DNA of 8,004 nucleotides from Aquiflexum sp041751335. Its GTDB lineage: Bacteria > Bacteroidota > Bacteroidia > Cytophagales > Cyclobacteriaceae. Location of the stretch: the NCBI RefSeq assembly GCF_041751335.1, contig NZ_JBGSXS010000151.1:1-8004 (forward strand). The letters are read 5' to 3'. The notes below the pieces were generated by a model that saw nothing but the letters and a program-made list of their open reading frames with translations, did no database searches and had not been told where the DNA came from. Shown here in pieces: positions 1 to 5,593 of this stretch; positions within the stretch are counted from its first letter, which is position 1, and each line of letters starts with the position of its first letter. The position numbers were made by a program, and so were the translations under genes.

Positions 1-1
1 G

Positions 2-409
2 AACATCTTTTTAAACCTGATTAGGGAAGATAGTAGCAGCATAATTCGCACTACTATGGGCTTTAACATGGACACCAAAGGGATTACTGTATCAGGCAAA
101 ATAAAGCCCGGTGATAAATTCAGATTTACCTTCTTGCCCGATTTTGATGTATTGACCGAAGTCAGCGAAAATGCAAAGCAGTTCCAGCAAACTGAAATGC
201 CCGAAGCCGATGCCCTTGTTATGTTTTCCTGTATTGGACGCATTGATGCCTTTGGTCCTATGACTTCTGAAGAATTGCAAGGAATACAAAGTGTGTATAA
301 TGTGCCCATGGCAGGGTTCTTTTCTTATGGGGAATATGGGCGTGCCACGGGTGGCAACAATGAATTTCATAACATGACCTGCTGCTGGGTGGCATTAAAA
401 GAAAAATAA
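2..409 (+). CDS. FIST domain protein, C-terminal part (5' end outside window)
   Basis: The reading frame is open from base 2, so the gene starts upstream. The internal ATG at 56 is not the true start, because the residues before it (LIREDSSSIIRTTMGF) continue the FIST homology. What remains is the FIST_C region: a beta-rich stretch (SGKIKPGDKFRF), then E-ADALVMFSC-GRI-AFGPM, VPMAGFFSYGE, and the terminal HNMTCCWVALKEK. It aligns end to end with the C-terminus of the next gene, sharing roughly half its residues by eye, so the two are tandem paralogues. FIST domains are a family of proposed intracellular small-ligand sensors often linked to kinases or chemoreceptors; the ligand here is unknown. 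No signal peptide or membrane segment is seen in this part. The stop lies 24 nt before the next ATG, consistent with co-transcription. Confidence 0.88.
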   Translation, partial: NIFLNLIREDSSSIIRTTMGFNMDTKGITVSGKIKPGDKFRFTFLPDFDVLTEVSENAKQFQQTEMPEADALVMFSCIGRIDAFGPMTSEELQGIQSVYNVPMAGFFSYGEYGRATGGNNEFHNMTCCWVALKEK

Positions 410-433
410 TTTCACAACCAAACATTGAAAAAA

Positions 434-1579
434 ATGAAAGCAAAATCAATCAAAGGAAAATCTCCTGAAGAAATCAAAACCGCTTTGGAAAACTGTAGGT
501 CTGATGGATTTATACCTACCCTTGCGGTAGTGTTTCTTTCCATAAGCCAGGACATTAGAGCTGTTCGCAAATTGTTTGATGACTACGGAATAGAGATTTT
601 CGGTGCCACCACAAATGGGGAATTCATCGATGAGGAGTTGGAAAAAGGTTCCATAGCCGTGCTCTTGATGGATGTCAAAAAGGATTATTTCCGTATTTAT
701 ATTGACGAATTTCCGGAGCATAACTACCGGGAAGTGACCCGGAAAATTGCCCGAAAGGCCAATGAGCACTTCGATCGGCCTGCCTTTTTAATAGCAGCCA
801 GCAATATGGCCACTGATGGGGAAGCGCTGCTCAATGGTTTTGCTGATGAAATAGGAGAAGATGTAAATGTATTCGGAGGCATGGCGGGCGATGATTATGC
901 CTTTACCGAGCAAAAGGTGTTTACCAACCATGCAGAAAGCAGCGAGGGAATTGTTGCCATTGCCTTCGATGAGGACAAAATGCTGATCAAAGGACGAGCT
1001 ACCTGTGGCTGGAAACCGGTGGGCACACCAAAAACCGTTACCAAAAGCGAAGGCAATAAGGTGTACACGGTGGATGACGTGCCAGTGCTGGAACTTACGC
1101 TAAAATATGGCGGCATCACCAATGTGACCCGGGAAACGGCAACCCGGGATACAGCACTTGAGATTGCCACTACCCTGCCTCTGCAACTTCAACGCGAGGT
1201 TGGAGATCCCGTCATGCGACCGGGCCTGATCGTGGATTTTGATGACGGATCCTTTGTGTGCAGCGGAACTGTTCCCCAGGGATCAAAGGTCCGATTTTCC
1301 CTGCCTCCCGACTTTGATGTAATGGAGGTTGTGCTGAAAGAGGCTGAAGATCTGAAATTGAAGGAGATTCCGGAGGCAGATGCGCTGGTCGTATTTAGCT
1401 GTGCAGGACGGATTCTGGCATTTGGTCCCATGATGAACATGGAAATTGAAGGCCTGAAAAAAGTATGGGATGTTCCCATGGCGGGCATTTTCAGCAATGG
1501 CGAACTGGCTAGGGCCACGAACGGCAGGCTTGAAATGCATAACCTCACCACCTGCTGTGTGGTACTGAAAGAGAAATAA
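434..1579 (+). CDS. FIST domain sensory protein (complete)
   Basis: A 381-residue cytoplasmic protein with both FIST halves. The N-terminal half has VVFLSI near residue 35, GATTNGEF at 57-64 and GGMAGDD at 148-154. The middle has TCGWKPVG and the NKVYTVDDVPVLEL stretch. FIST_C follows with DALVVFSCAGRILAFGP near 316-332, PMAGIFSNGE and the terminal HNLTTCCVVLKEK. No signal peptide or membrane helix is seen, so it should act inside the cell. I chose the ATG at 434; an in-frame TTG at 425 would add only three residues and there is no Shine-Dalgarno to favour it. The stop codon abuts the ATG of the downstream soluble kinase with no spacer, which suggests translational coupling and direct partnership. 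By family, the likely role is binding a small molecule and modulating that kinase; this is inference. Two FIST genes in a row may mean a heteromeric sensor or a pair with different ligand ranges. Confidence 0.9.
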   Translation: MKAKSIKGKSPEEIKTALENCRSDGFIPTLAVVFLSISQDIRAVRKLFDDYGIEIFGATTNGEFIDEELEKGSIAVLLMDVKKDYFRIYIDEFPEHNYREVTRKIARKANEHFDRPAFLIAASNMATDGEALLNGFADEIGEDVNVFGGMAGDDYAFTEQKVFTNHAESSEGIVAIAFDEDKMLIKGRATCGWKPVGTPKTVTKSEGNKVYTVDDVPVLELTLKYGGITNVTRETATRDTALEIATTLPLQLQREVGDPVMRPGLIVDFDDGSFVCSGTVPQGSKVRFSLPPDFDVMEVVLKEAEDLKLKEIPEADALVVFSCAGRILAFGPMMNMEIEGLKKVWDVPMAGIFSNGELARATNGRLEMHNLTTCCVVLKEK

Positions 1580-2608
1580 ATGGAAAACAGCCTCCAAACC
1601 GTAATTGAATTCATCAAGTCTCATCCGCACATTGAAGCTGATAAAAAGGAATTGTTGTTGGGTGTGTTGAACACAGCAAAAAAAGACCTCGATATCCTTG
1701 CATTCAAATTGGATCGTACGGAAAAGGTAAAAAGGACCACGGCCATTCTGTTGGAGGAAACGATCGAGGAGCTGGAGCATAAGAGAGCAGCCGTGGAGGA
1801 GGCAATGAAAGAACTTAAATCCACCCAGGCCCAGCTTATCCAACAGGAAAAACTCGCTTCCCTCGGCCAACTTACCGCAGGCATCGCGCATGAGATCAAG
1901 AATCCGCTGAATTTTGTAAATAATTTTTCAGAATTGTCTATTGAGTTGATCGAAGAAATAAAGGAAGAAAGAGCAAAAAACCAGGAAACAAGAGACGAGA
2001 CACTGGTGGATGAAATCCTGGAGGATATCAAGGCCAACCTCGAAAAAGTAAATGAACATGGAACCCGAGCCAATGGCATTGTGACTTCCATGCTGCAGCA
2101 TTCGCGAGGAGGTTCCGGCAAGATTGAGCCCACCGATTTGAATGCTTTAATCAAAGAATATATCAACCTGAGCTTCCACGGAATGCGGGCTGGTAAAAAT
2201 CCGATTAACGTAGAAATCGACCTGCAACTCGGAAAAGAAGTAGGAATGGTCAATTTAGTATCAGAGGATTTTTCTAGAGTGATCCTCAACCTCTGCAACA
2301 ATGCCTTCGATGCCATGCGGATGAAAAACCTTGGAGCGTTGGAATCTTACCAAGCCAGACTTAGCATTCGGACCCAATCCAATAATAATCAGGTCATCAT
2401 CGAAGTCGAGGACAATGGCCAAGGTATTCCAGATGAAATTATAGATAAAATCCTTCAACCTTTCTTCACCACTAAAAAAGGAACGGAGGGTACCGGATTG
2501 GGACTGAGCATTACCCATGATATTGTGAAGGCGCATGGAGGGGAGTTGAAGGTGGAGTCGAAAGTAGGAGAAGGTAGTAAGTTTATTATTCAATTACCAC
2601 TTGTCTGA
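1580..2608 (+). CDS. soluble sensor histidine kinase (HK1), partner of FIST proteins
   Basis: A 342-residue cytoplasmic histidine kinase with no signal peptide, membrane helix or recognisable PAS/GAF domain. Residues 1-90 are helical and charged and look like a coiled-coil dimerisation or signal-input segment. The HisKA H-box follows, with phospho-acceptor His104 in AHEIKNP. The HATPase_c domain has the N-box (LNLCNNAFDA, Asn237, Asn240, Asn241), G1 (Asp278-x-Gly280-x-Gly282), F-box FFTTK at 295-299 and G2 GTGLGLS at 304-310. All catalytic motifs are intact. The start immediately follows the FIST stop (TAAATG). With no sensor domain of its own, it probably takes its signal from the FIST proteins. 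The last residues (FIIQLPLV) appear to have been supplied by the element that follows, because a second kinase-like tail is found after the element at 3082-3177. The short linker between N-box and G1 (about 37 residues) is the uninterrupted form of this cluster. No cognate response regulator is in the window. Confidence 0.93.
   Translation: MENSLQTVIEFIKSHPHIEADKKELLLGVLNTAKKDLDILAFKLDRTEKVKRTTAILLEETIEELEHKRAAVEEAMKELKSTQAQLIQQEKLASLGQLTAGIAHEIKNPLNFVNNFSELSIELIEEIKEERAKNQETRDETLVDEILEDIKANLEKVNEHGTRANGIVTSMLQHSRGGSGKIEPTDLNALIKEYINLSFHGMRAGKNPINVEIDLQLGKEVGMVNLVSEDFSRVILNLCNNAFDAMRMKNLGALESYQARLSIRTQSNNNQVIIEVEDNGQGIPDEIIDKILQPFFTTKKGTEGTGLGLSITHDIVKAHGGELKVESKVGEGSKFIIQLPLV
2516..2556 (+). 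repeat. left copy of direct repeat flanking element 1, inside HK1
   Basis: These 41 bases encode HDIVKAHGGELKV and are matched at 38 of 41 positions by 3082-3122 beyond the element. The two copies share codon choices, such as GCG for Ala and GAGTTGAAGGTGG, that differ from the equivalent region of HK2. This suggests duplication of host sequence on insertion rather than independent kinase homology. Confidence 0.75.
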
Positions 2609-2618
2609 ATCACGGATT
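2602..2618 (+). repeat. left inverted terminal repeat of element 1
   Basis: TGTCTGAATCACGGATT pairs with the reverse complement of 3062-3078 at 16 of 17 positions. It overlaps the last codons and stop of HK1. The following bases contain further GGATT/CACGGATT words, giving a degenerate sub-terminal array. In RNA the ends could close a long hairpin with the GxxExxY gene in the loop. Confidence 0.8.
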
Positions 2619-2650
2619 AATTGGATTAAAGGAAAACACGGATTTTTAAT

Positions 2651-3028
2651 ATGGCAGAATTAAAATACAAAGACATCACAGAAAAGATTATTGGAGCATC
2701 CTTCGAGGTTCACAAGTTTCTAGGAAACGGATTTCAAGAGGTGATCTACCAGCGAGCTTTGGCCTATGAATTATCACAGATGAATCTTGATTTCGCAAGA
2801 GAAATAGAACAGGATATTTTCTATAAAGAATTGCAAGAACCTATTGGAACAAGAAGAGCCGATTTTGTGGTAGAAGGAAAAGTTTTGGTTGAGTTAAAAG
2901 CCGTTATTGAGTTACAAGATGTGCACCTTGCTCAAGTACTCAATTATCTAAAAGCATATCGATTGGAGGTTGCCTTATTGATAAACTTTGGAAGTAAAAG
3001 TCTCACCTTCAAACGACTTGTCTTATGA
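2651..3028 (+). CDS. GxxExxY family protein, PD-(D/E)XK nuclease-like
   Basis: A 125-residue protein, the usual size for the GxxExxY family. The naming motif is GFQEVIY at residues 27-33 (Gly27, Glu30, Tyr33). A PD-(D/E)XK-like core follows: Asp71 in RRADFVV, then Glu81 and Lys83 in VLVELKA, then a helix with Gln95 in AQVLNYLKAY. The final part, LLINFGSKSLTFKRLV, is also typical. The catalytic triad looks intact, so nuclease activity is plausible, but I know of no established biochemical function for the family. The gene sits between inverted repeats inside the displaced 3' end of a kinase gene, so it is cargo or effector of the element rather than part of the signalling pathway. I associate related GxxExxY genes with intervening sequences in bacterial genes, including rRNA. 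The start at 2651 follows an A/T-rich stretch without Shine-Dalgarno. Its TGA overlaps an ATG (ATGA, 3025-3028) that opens the frame of the displaced kinase tail. Confidence 0.92.
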   Translation: MAELKYKDITEKIIGASFEVHKFLGNGFQEVIYQRALAYELSQMNLDFAREIEQDIFYKELQEPIGTRRADFVVEGKVLVELKAVIELQDVHLAQVLNYLKAYRLEVALLINFGSKSLTFKRLVL

Positions 3029-3061
3029 TTGCTCTTTCCGTGAAATCCAAAAATCTGTGCG

Positions 3062-3078
3062 AATCCGTGATTCTGACA
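3062..3078 (+). repeat. right inverted terminal repeat of element 1
   Basis: AATCCGTGATTCTGACA is the reverse complement of 2602-2618 with one mismatch. It is preceded by related words (CCGTGAAATCC, AATCTGTGCG), so the right end is a short degenerate array. The right end of element 2 at 5471-5487 has the same word with two changes (AATCCGTGATTCCGACG). Confidence 0.8.
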
Positions 3079-3081
3079 AAT

Positions 3082-3177
3082 TATGATATAGTGAAGGCGC
3101 ATGGAGGAGAGTTGAAGGTGGAAAGCAAAGAAGGGGAAGGAAGTGAATTTGTTATTTACTTAACATTAAACAACTAA
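3082..3177 (+). pseudogene. displaced original C-terminus of HK1
   Basis: This reads YDIVKAHGGELKVESKEGEG and then SEFVIYLTLNN-stop, the end of a HATPase_c domain with nothing of the kinase in front of it. Its stop lies 5 nt before the HK2 ATG, the tight spacing expected if HK1 and HK2 were once adjacent genes in the operon. The first 41 bases repeat 2516-2556 at 38 of 41 positions. The frame stays open upstream through the element end to an ATG at 3025, which overlaps the GxxExxY stop as ATGA and would give a 50-residue peptide. Whether this is translated cannot be told. I call it a gene fragment left by insertion. The alternative is a small coupled gene or a remnant of a duplicated kinase. 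Confidence 0.78.
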
Positions 3178-3182
3178 GGTAA

Positions 3183-5375
3183 ATGAAGACTATTCTTTAC
3201 ATCATTGGGTTCCTGCTGCCATTAGCACTTTTTGGTCAGTCAGAAAAAGTGTTTGTACTCTCAGACACTACTTTTTCAGAGGGTTGGAAGAATTTAACAG
3301 ATGACTGGCGTTATCAAAAGGGAGATGATCCAGCCTGGGCCAATCCGGATTTTGATGATGCTTCATGGAGCGAAGTCAGCGCTTACAATCTAAACATGCC
3401 CGATGGTGAAAATGCCATCGCCGACCGCGGTGAAATGGTCTGGTTCAGAAAACACATTAAAGCCGATAGCAGCATAACACAGACTATTGTTTTAAATATC
3501 AGGCAGTTAGGAGCCTCGGAGGTTTATTTAGATGGGAAGCTGATTCATCAATTGGGGAAAGTAAGTGCTAACAAAGACGAGGTCATTTTTAATAATCCTC
3601 TGAGGCAAATACTTCAATTGCCACTGGAAAAAGGAAAGGAACAGGTGTTGGCCGTGCGCTATGTCAACGAACAATATAAGTACCCCCTGTATACGAATAC
3701 CAATGGGGACATTGGACTTTCAGTTTCAACCCTTAGCAATGCCACATCCACCGATACAATAAAAAATAGACGAATCGCTGGCTTTCAACGGTATATAAAA
3801 AACTATCACATCGCTTTAGGCATCGCGCTCTTAATGTTTATCATATTCATATCCTTTTACTTGGTCTTCCCCAATGAAAAAATCAATGGATACTTCGCCA
3901 TTTCTAATCTTTTTTTGAGTCTGTTTTACACTGGAATAATCTGGTCGAATGGTTATTATGTAGATGAGTTTTGGAATTCCTTCCTATATGCCACCTGTAT
4001 TGTATTTTCCTCTTCAATCTTACTGTATTGCTTGTACAGCATTGTGGAGCAGCCCATAGATTTTACTTATAAAGCAGTAACATTTTTGGGTCTTATCGCT
4101 ATTGGCTGTTACTTTTTATACGCCCCTCTTACATTAACCACAGCTTGGGCACTTCTTCTTATGGTGGCCACTATAAGAATAGCTTTAAAATCCTGGAACA
4201 AAAATAGAGTGGCTAGTATCTTATTTCTGAGTTCTAGTTTTATTTCAATAGTATTCTGGGCGATAATTATTTTAACCGGTATTGGTGTAATACAGAACGA
4301 TATTGGTATAACAGATTTTTATATAAACGACTATATTCCTTTTGCCCAAATGCTCAATTCAGTTGGTTTAGCTATTTACTTAGGATACGCCTTTGGGAAG
4401 CGAAGTCAGGAATTAAGGCTTAACCTGGACAGGGTACGGAAACTCTCAAAGGAAAAAGAGTCCATTTTATACTCACAAAATGAAACCCTTGAAAAAAAGG
4501 TAAAAGAGCGCACCACGGAACTGAATCAGTCTCTCGAAAACCTCAAATCCACCCAAGCCCAACTCATCCAATCCGAGAAGATGGCGTCCCTTGGGGAGCT
4601 TACAGCAGGCATCGCCCATGAGATTCAGAATCCGCTGAATTTTGTAAATAACTTCTCAGAGGTAAGTGCGGAGTTGGTTGATGAGATTCAAGTAGAGAGA
4701 GCCAAGAGCCGAGAAGCGAAAGACGAGACTTTGGTCAGTGAGATACTTGGAGACATTAAAGAAAACTTAGGGAAAATAACCCATCACGGCAAGCGGGCAG
4801 ATGCGATAGTAAAGGGGATGTTGGAGCACAGCAGAACGGGATCTGGAGAGAAAGAACTGACCGACATCAATAGTATGGCAAGCGAGTATTTGAATCTTGC
4901 TTACCAAAGCTTCAAATCCAAAAATGAAGGGGTCGATATAAAGCTTATCACAGACCTTGATCCAACAATCCCCAAAATAGAATTGGTCCGGCCTGATATC
5001 GGGAAGGTATTGTTGAATATTCTCAATAATGCTTTTTACGCTTGTACTTGGACTTCGCTCAGTACTGACACTTCGAAATTCGATGTTCAAAATTCAAAAT
5101 TCGATATTCCCTTAAATCATCCGACTATTGGTATTACAACCAAAAACCTTGAAGATAAAATAGAGATATCGGTAAAAGACAACGGCCCCGGCATCCCCGA
5201 CTCCATCAAAGACAAAATCTTCCAGCCTTTCTTTACTACCAAGCCGACTGGATCTGGGACAGGATTGGGATTGTCTTTGAGCTATGATATTGTGAAGGCA
5301 CATGGGGGAGAGATTAAAGTAGCGTCCGAAGAAGGAGAAGGAACGGAGTTTATTATTCAATTACCTCTTGTCTGA
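3183..5375 (+). CDS. membrane sensor histidine kinase (HK2), 7TM-DISM type with extracellular beta domain
   Basis: A 730-residue protein. Residues 1-19 form a signal peptide (hydrophobic core, cleavage near FGQS). Residues about 25-190 form an extracytoplasmic domain resembling the jelly-roll sugar-binding domain at the N-terminus of family 2 glycosidases (DDPAWANPDFDDASW, WFRKHI, LGASEVYLDGKLI). Seven hydrophobic helices follow, near 208-230, 236-255, 265-288, 297-315, 317-335, 343-370 and 387-404, the layout of 7TMR-DISM receptors. A coiled coil (about 408-460) leads into HisKA with phospho-acceptor His479 in AHEIQNP. HATPase_c has the N-box at Asn612, Asn615 and Asn616, G1 at Asp666-x-Gly668-x-Gly670, F-box FFTTK at 683-687 and G2 GSGTGLGLS near 690-698. 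All motifs are intact. The ATG is 5 nt after the displaced HK1 tail. The N-box to G1 linker is about 13 residues longer than in HK1 and is encoded by short repeats. The C-terminal FIIQLPLV probably comes from the following element. The ligand is unknown, perhaps a carbohydrate. Confidence 0.93.
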   Translation: MKTILYIIGFLLPLALFGQSEKVFVLSDTTFSEGWKNLTDDWRYQKGDDPAWANPDFDDASWSEVSAYNLNMPDGENAIADRGEMVWFRKHIKADSSITQTIVLNIRQLGASEVYLDGKLIHQLGKVSANKDEVIFNNPLRQILQLPLEKGKEQVLAVRYVNEQYKYPLYTNTNGDIGLSVSTLSNATSTDTIKNRRIAGFQRYIKNYHIALGIALLMFIIFISFYLVFPNEKINGYFAISNLFLSLFYTGIIWSNGYYVDEFWNSFLYATCIVFSSSILLYCLYSIVEQPIDFTYKAVTFLGLIAIGCYFLYAPLTLTTAWALLLMVATIRIALKSWNKNRVASILFLSSSFISIVFWAIIILTGIGVIQNDIGITDFYINDYIPFAQMLNSVGLAIYLGYAFGKRSQELRLNLDRVRKLSKEKESILYSQNETLEKKVKERTTELNQSLENLKSTQAQLIQSEKMASLGELTAGIAHEIQNPLNFVNNFSEVSAELVDEIQVERAKSREAKDETLVSEILGDIKENLGKITHHGKRADAIVKGMLEHSRTGSGEKELTDINSMASEYLNLAYQSFKSKNEGVDIKLITDLDPTIPKIELVRPDIGKVLLNILNNAFYACTWTSLSTDTSKFDVQNSKFDIPLNHPTIGITTKNLEDKIEISVKDNGPGIPDSIKDKIFQPFFTTKPTGSGTGLGLSLSYDIVKAHGGEIKVASEEGEGTEFIIQLPLV
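5051..5070 (+). repeat. short interspersed repeat-like word in HK2 linker
   Basis: GACTTCGCTCAGTACTGACA resembles a GACTTCGCTCAGT-type repeat that I recall as abundant in Bacteroidota genomes. It lies in frame in the non-conserved linker between N-box and G1 of HK2. Only one copy is in the window, so its repeat status rests on memory, not on the sequence shown. Confidence 0.45.
5072..5109 (+). repeat. heptameric tandem repeat (TTCRAWR, five units) inside HK2
   Basis: Five consecutive 7-nt units TTCGAAA, TTCGATG, TTCAAAA, TTCAAAA and TTCGATA are followed by a partial TTC. The unit length is not a multiple of three, yet the kinase frame is kept. The encoded residues (SKFDVQNSKFDI) have no counterpart in HK1, so the array appears to be an insertion in the HATPase linker. 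Confidence 0.7.
5283..5322 (+). repeat. left copy of direct repeat flanking element 2, inside HK2
   Basis: These 40 bases (YDIVKAHGGEIKV) match 5491-5530 at 36 of 40 positions. They share GCA for Ala and ATTAAAGTAG with the right copy, unlike the HK1 equivalent. As at element 1, the left and right copies of the same locus resemble each other in codon choice. Confidence 0.72.
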
Positions 5376-5490
5376 TCCACTGATGAATCGGATTAAAACT
5401 TGACACGGATGAAGAATCAATAAAATGACACCACTAAACCAAAAATCAGTGCAATCCCCTAATCCATTTAAATCCGTGATTCCGACGAAT
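5323..5490 (+). mobile_element. ORF-less relative of element 1 inserted at the same position of the HK2 gene
   Basis: Its left part supplies the HK2 tail FIIQLPLV-stop, almost the same DNA as in element 1. Next comes a terminus with GGATT and CACGGAT words. The right terminus ends AATCCGTGATTCCGACGAAT immediately before TATGATAT, as in element 1. Only about 115 bases lie between the HK2 stop and the displaced tail, and no GxxExxY gene is present. The inverted pairing of its ends is weaker than in element 1 (about 13 of 19). It is either a deletion derivative or a non-autonomous form. The boundaries are estimates from comparing the two copies. Confidence 0.65.
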
Positions 5491-5592
5491 TATGATATCG
5501 TCAAGGCACATGGTGGAGAAATTAAAGTAGAATCCACTGAAAATATGGGCACTGAATTTACTGTCTCATTCCCAATAAAAGAAAACAACTAA
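5491..5592 (+). pseudogene. displaced original C-terminus of HK2
   Basis: This reads YDIVKAHGGEIKVESTENMG and then TEFTVSFPIKENN-stop, a HATPase_c end detached from its kinase. The stop is 1 nt before the HK3 ATG, as expected for an original HK2-HK3 operon junction. The tail sequence differs from the displaced HK1 tail, so each locus keeps its own host end. The frame is open upstream to an ATG at 5425, which would give a 55-residue peptide reading through the element end. Expression is unknown. A fragment left by insertion is the simplest call. Confidence 0.78.
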
Positions 5593-5593
5593 A

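Larger units (their letters stand above)
2557..3081 (+). mobile_element. GxxExxY-carrying element inserted in the 3' end of the HK1 gene (boundaries approximate)
   Basis: The segment lies between two copies of a kinase 3'-end sequence and contains inverted termini, a GxxExxY gene, and probably the substitute kinase tail FIIQLPLV-stop. That tail and stop (2557-2608) match the corresponding bases of the second element (5324-5375) at about 44 of 52 positions, with one mismatch in the last 28. The displaced tails at 3082 and 5491 differ from each other. The left boundary is therefore placed inside the kinase coding region, not at its stop. Both termini are built from iterations of an AATCC/AATCCGTG-like word in opposite orientations. 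No transposase, integrase or reverse transcriptase is encoded, so any mobility would be in trans, or through the GxxExxY protein, or through RNA. The element nature is inferred from its two occurrences here. Confidence 0.7.

Noticed and set aside
56..409. A complete 117-residue gene starting at ATG 56.
   Set aside because: The frame is open back to base 2 and the residues before the ATG continue FIST homology, so this is the tail of a longer gene cut by the window.
425..433. TTG at 425 as the start of the second FIST gene.
   Set aside because: It would add only three residues, and the ATG at 434 is the commoner choice. There is no Shine-Dalgarno to support the TTG.
1283..1891. Long antisense open frames opposite the FIST and kinase genes (also 1621-2316, 446-769, 4767-5090).
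   Set aside because: They are antiparallel to clearly conserved genes, have no recognisable motifs, and follow from the codon pattern of the sense strand.
2651..3028. GxxExxY gene as a restriction enzyme or toxin of a toxin-antitoxin pair.
   Set aside because: There is no methylase or antitoxin-like partner, and the context is an insertion in a kinase gene. Only the nuclease-like core is supported.
2602..3078. Inverted repeats around the GxxExxY gene as intrinsic terminators.
   Set aside because: The arms are about 440 nt apart and there is no T-run after a compact stem. They look like element ends.
2557..3081. A retron, group II intron or diversity-generating element.
   Set aside because: No reverse transcriptase, intron core or variable/template repeat pair is visible.
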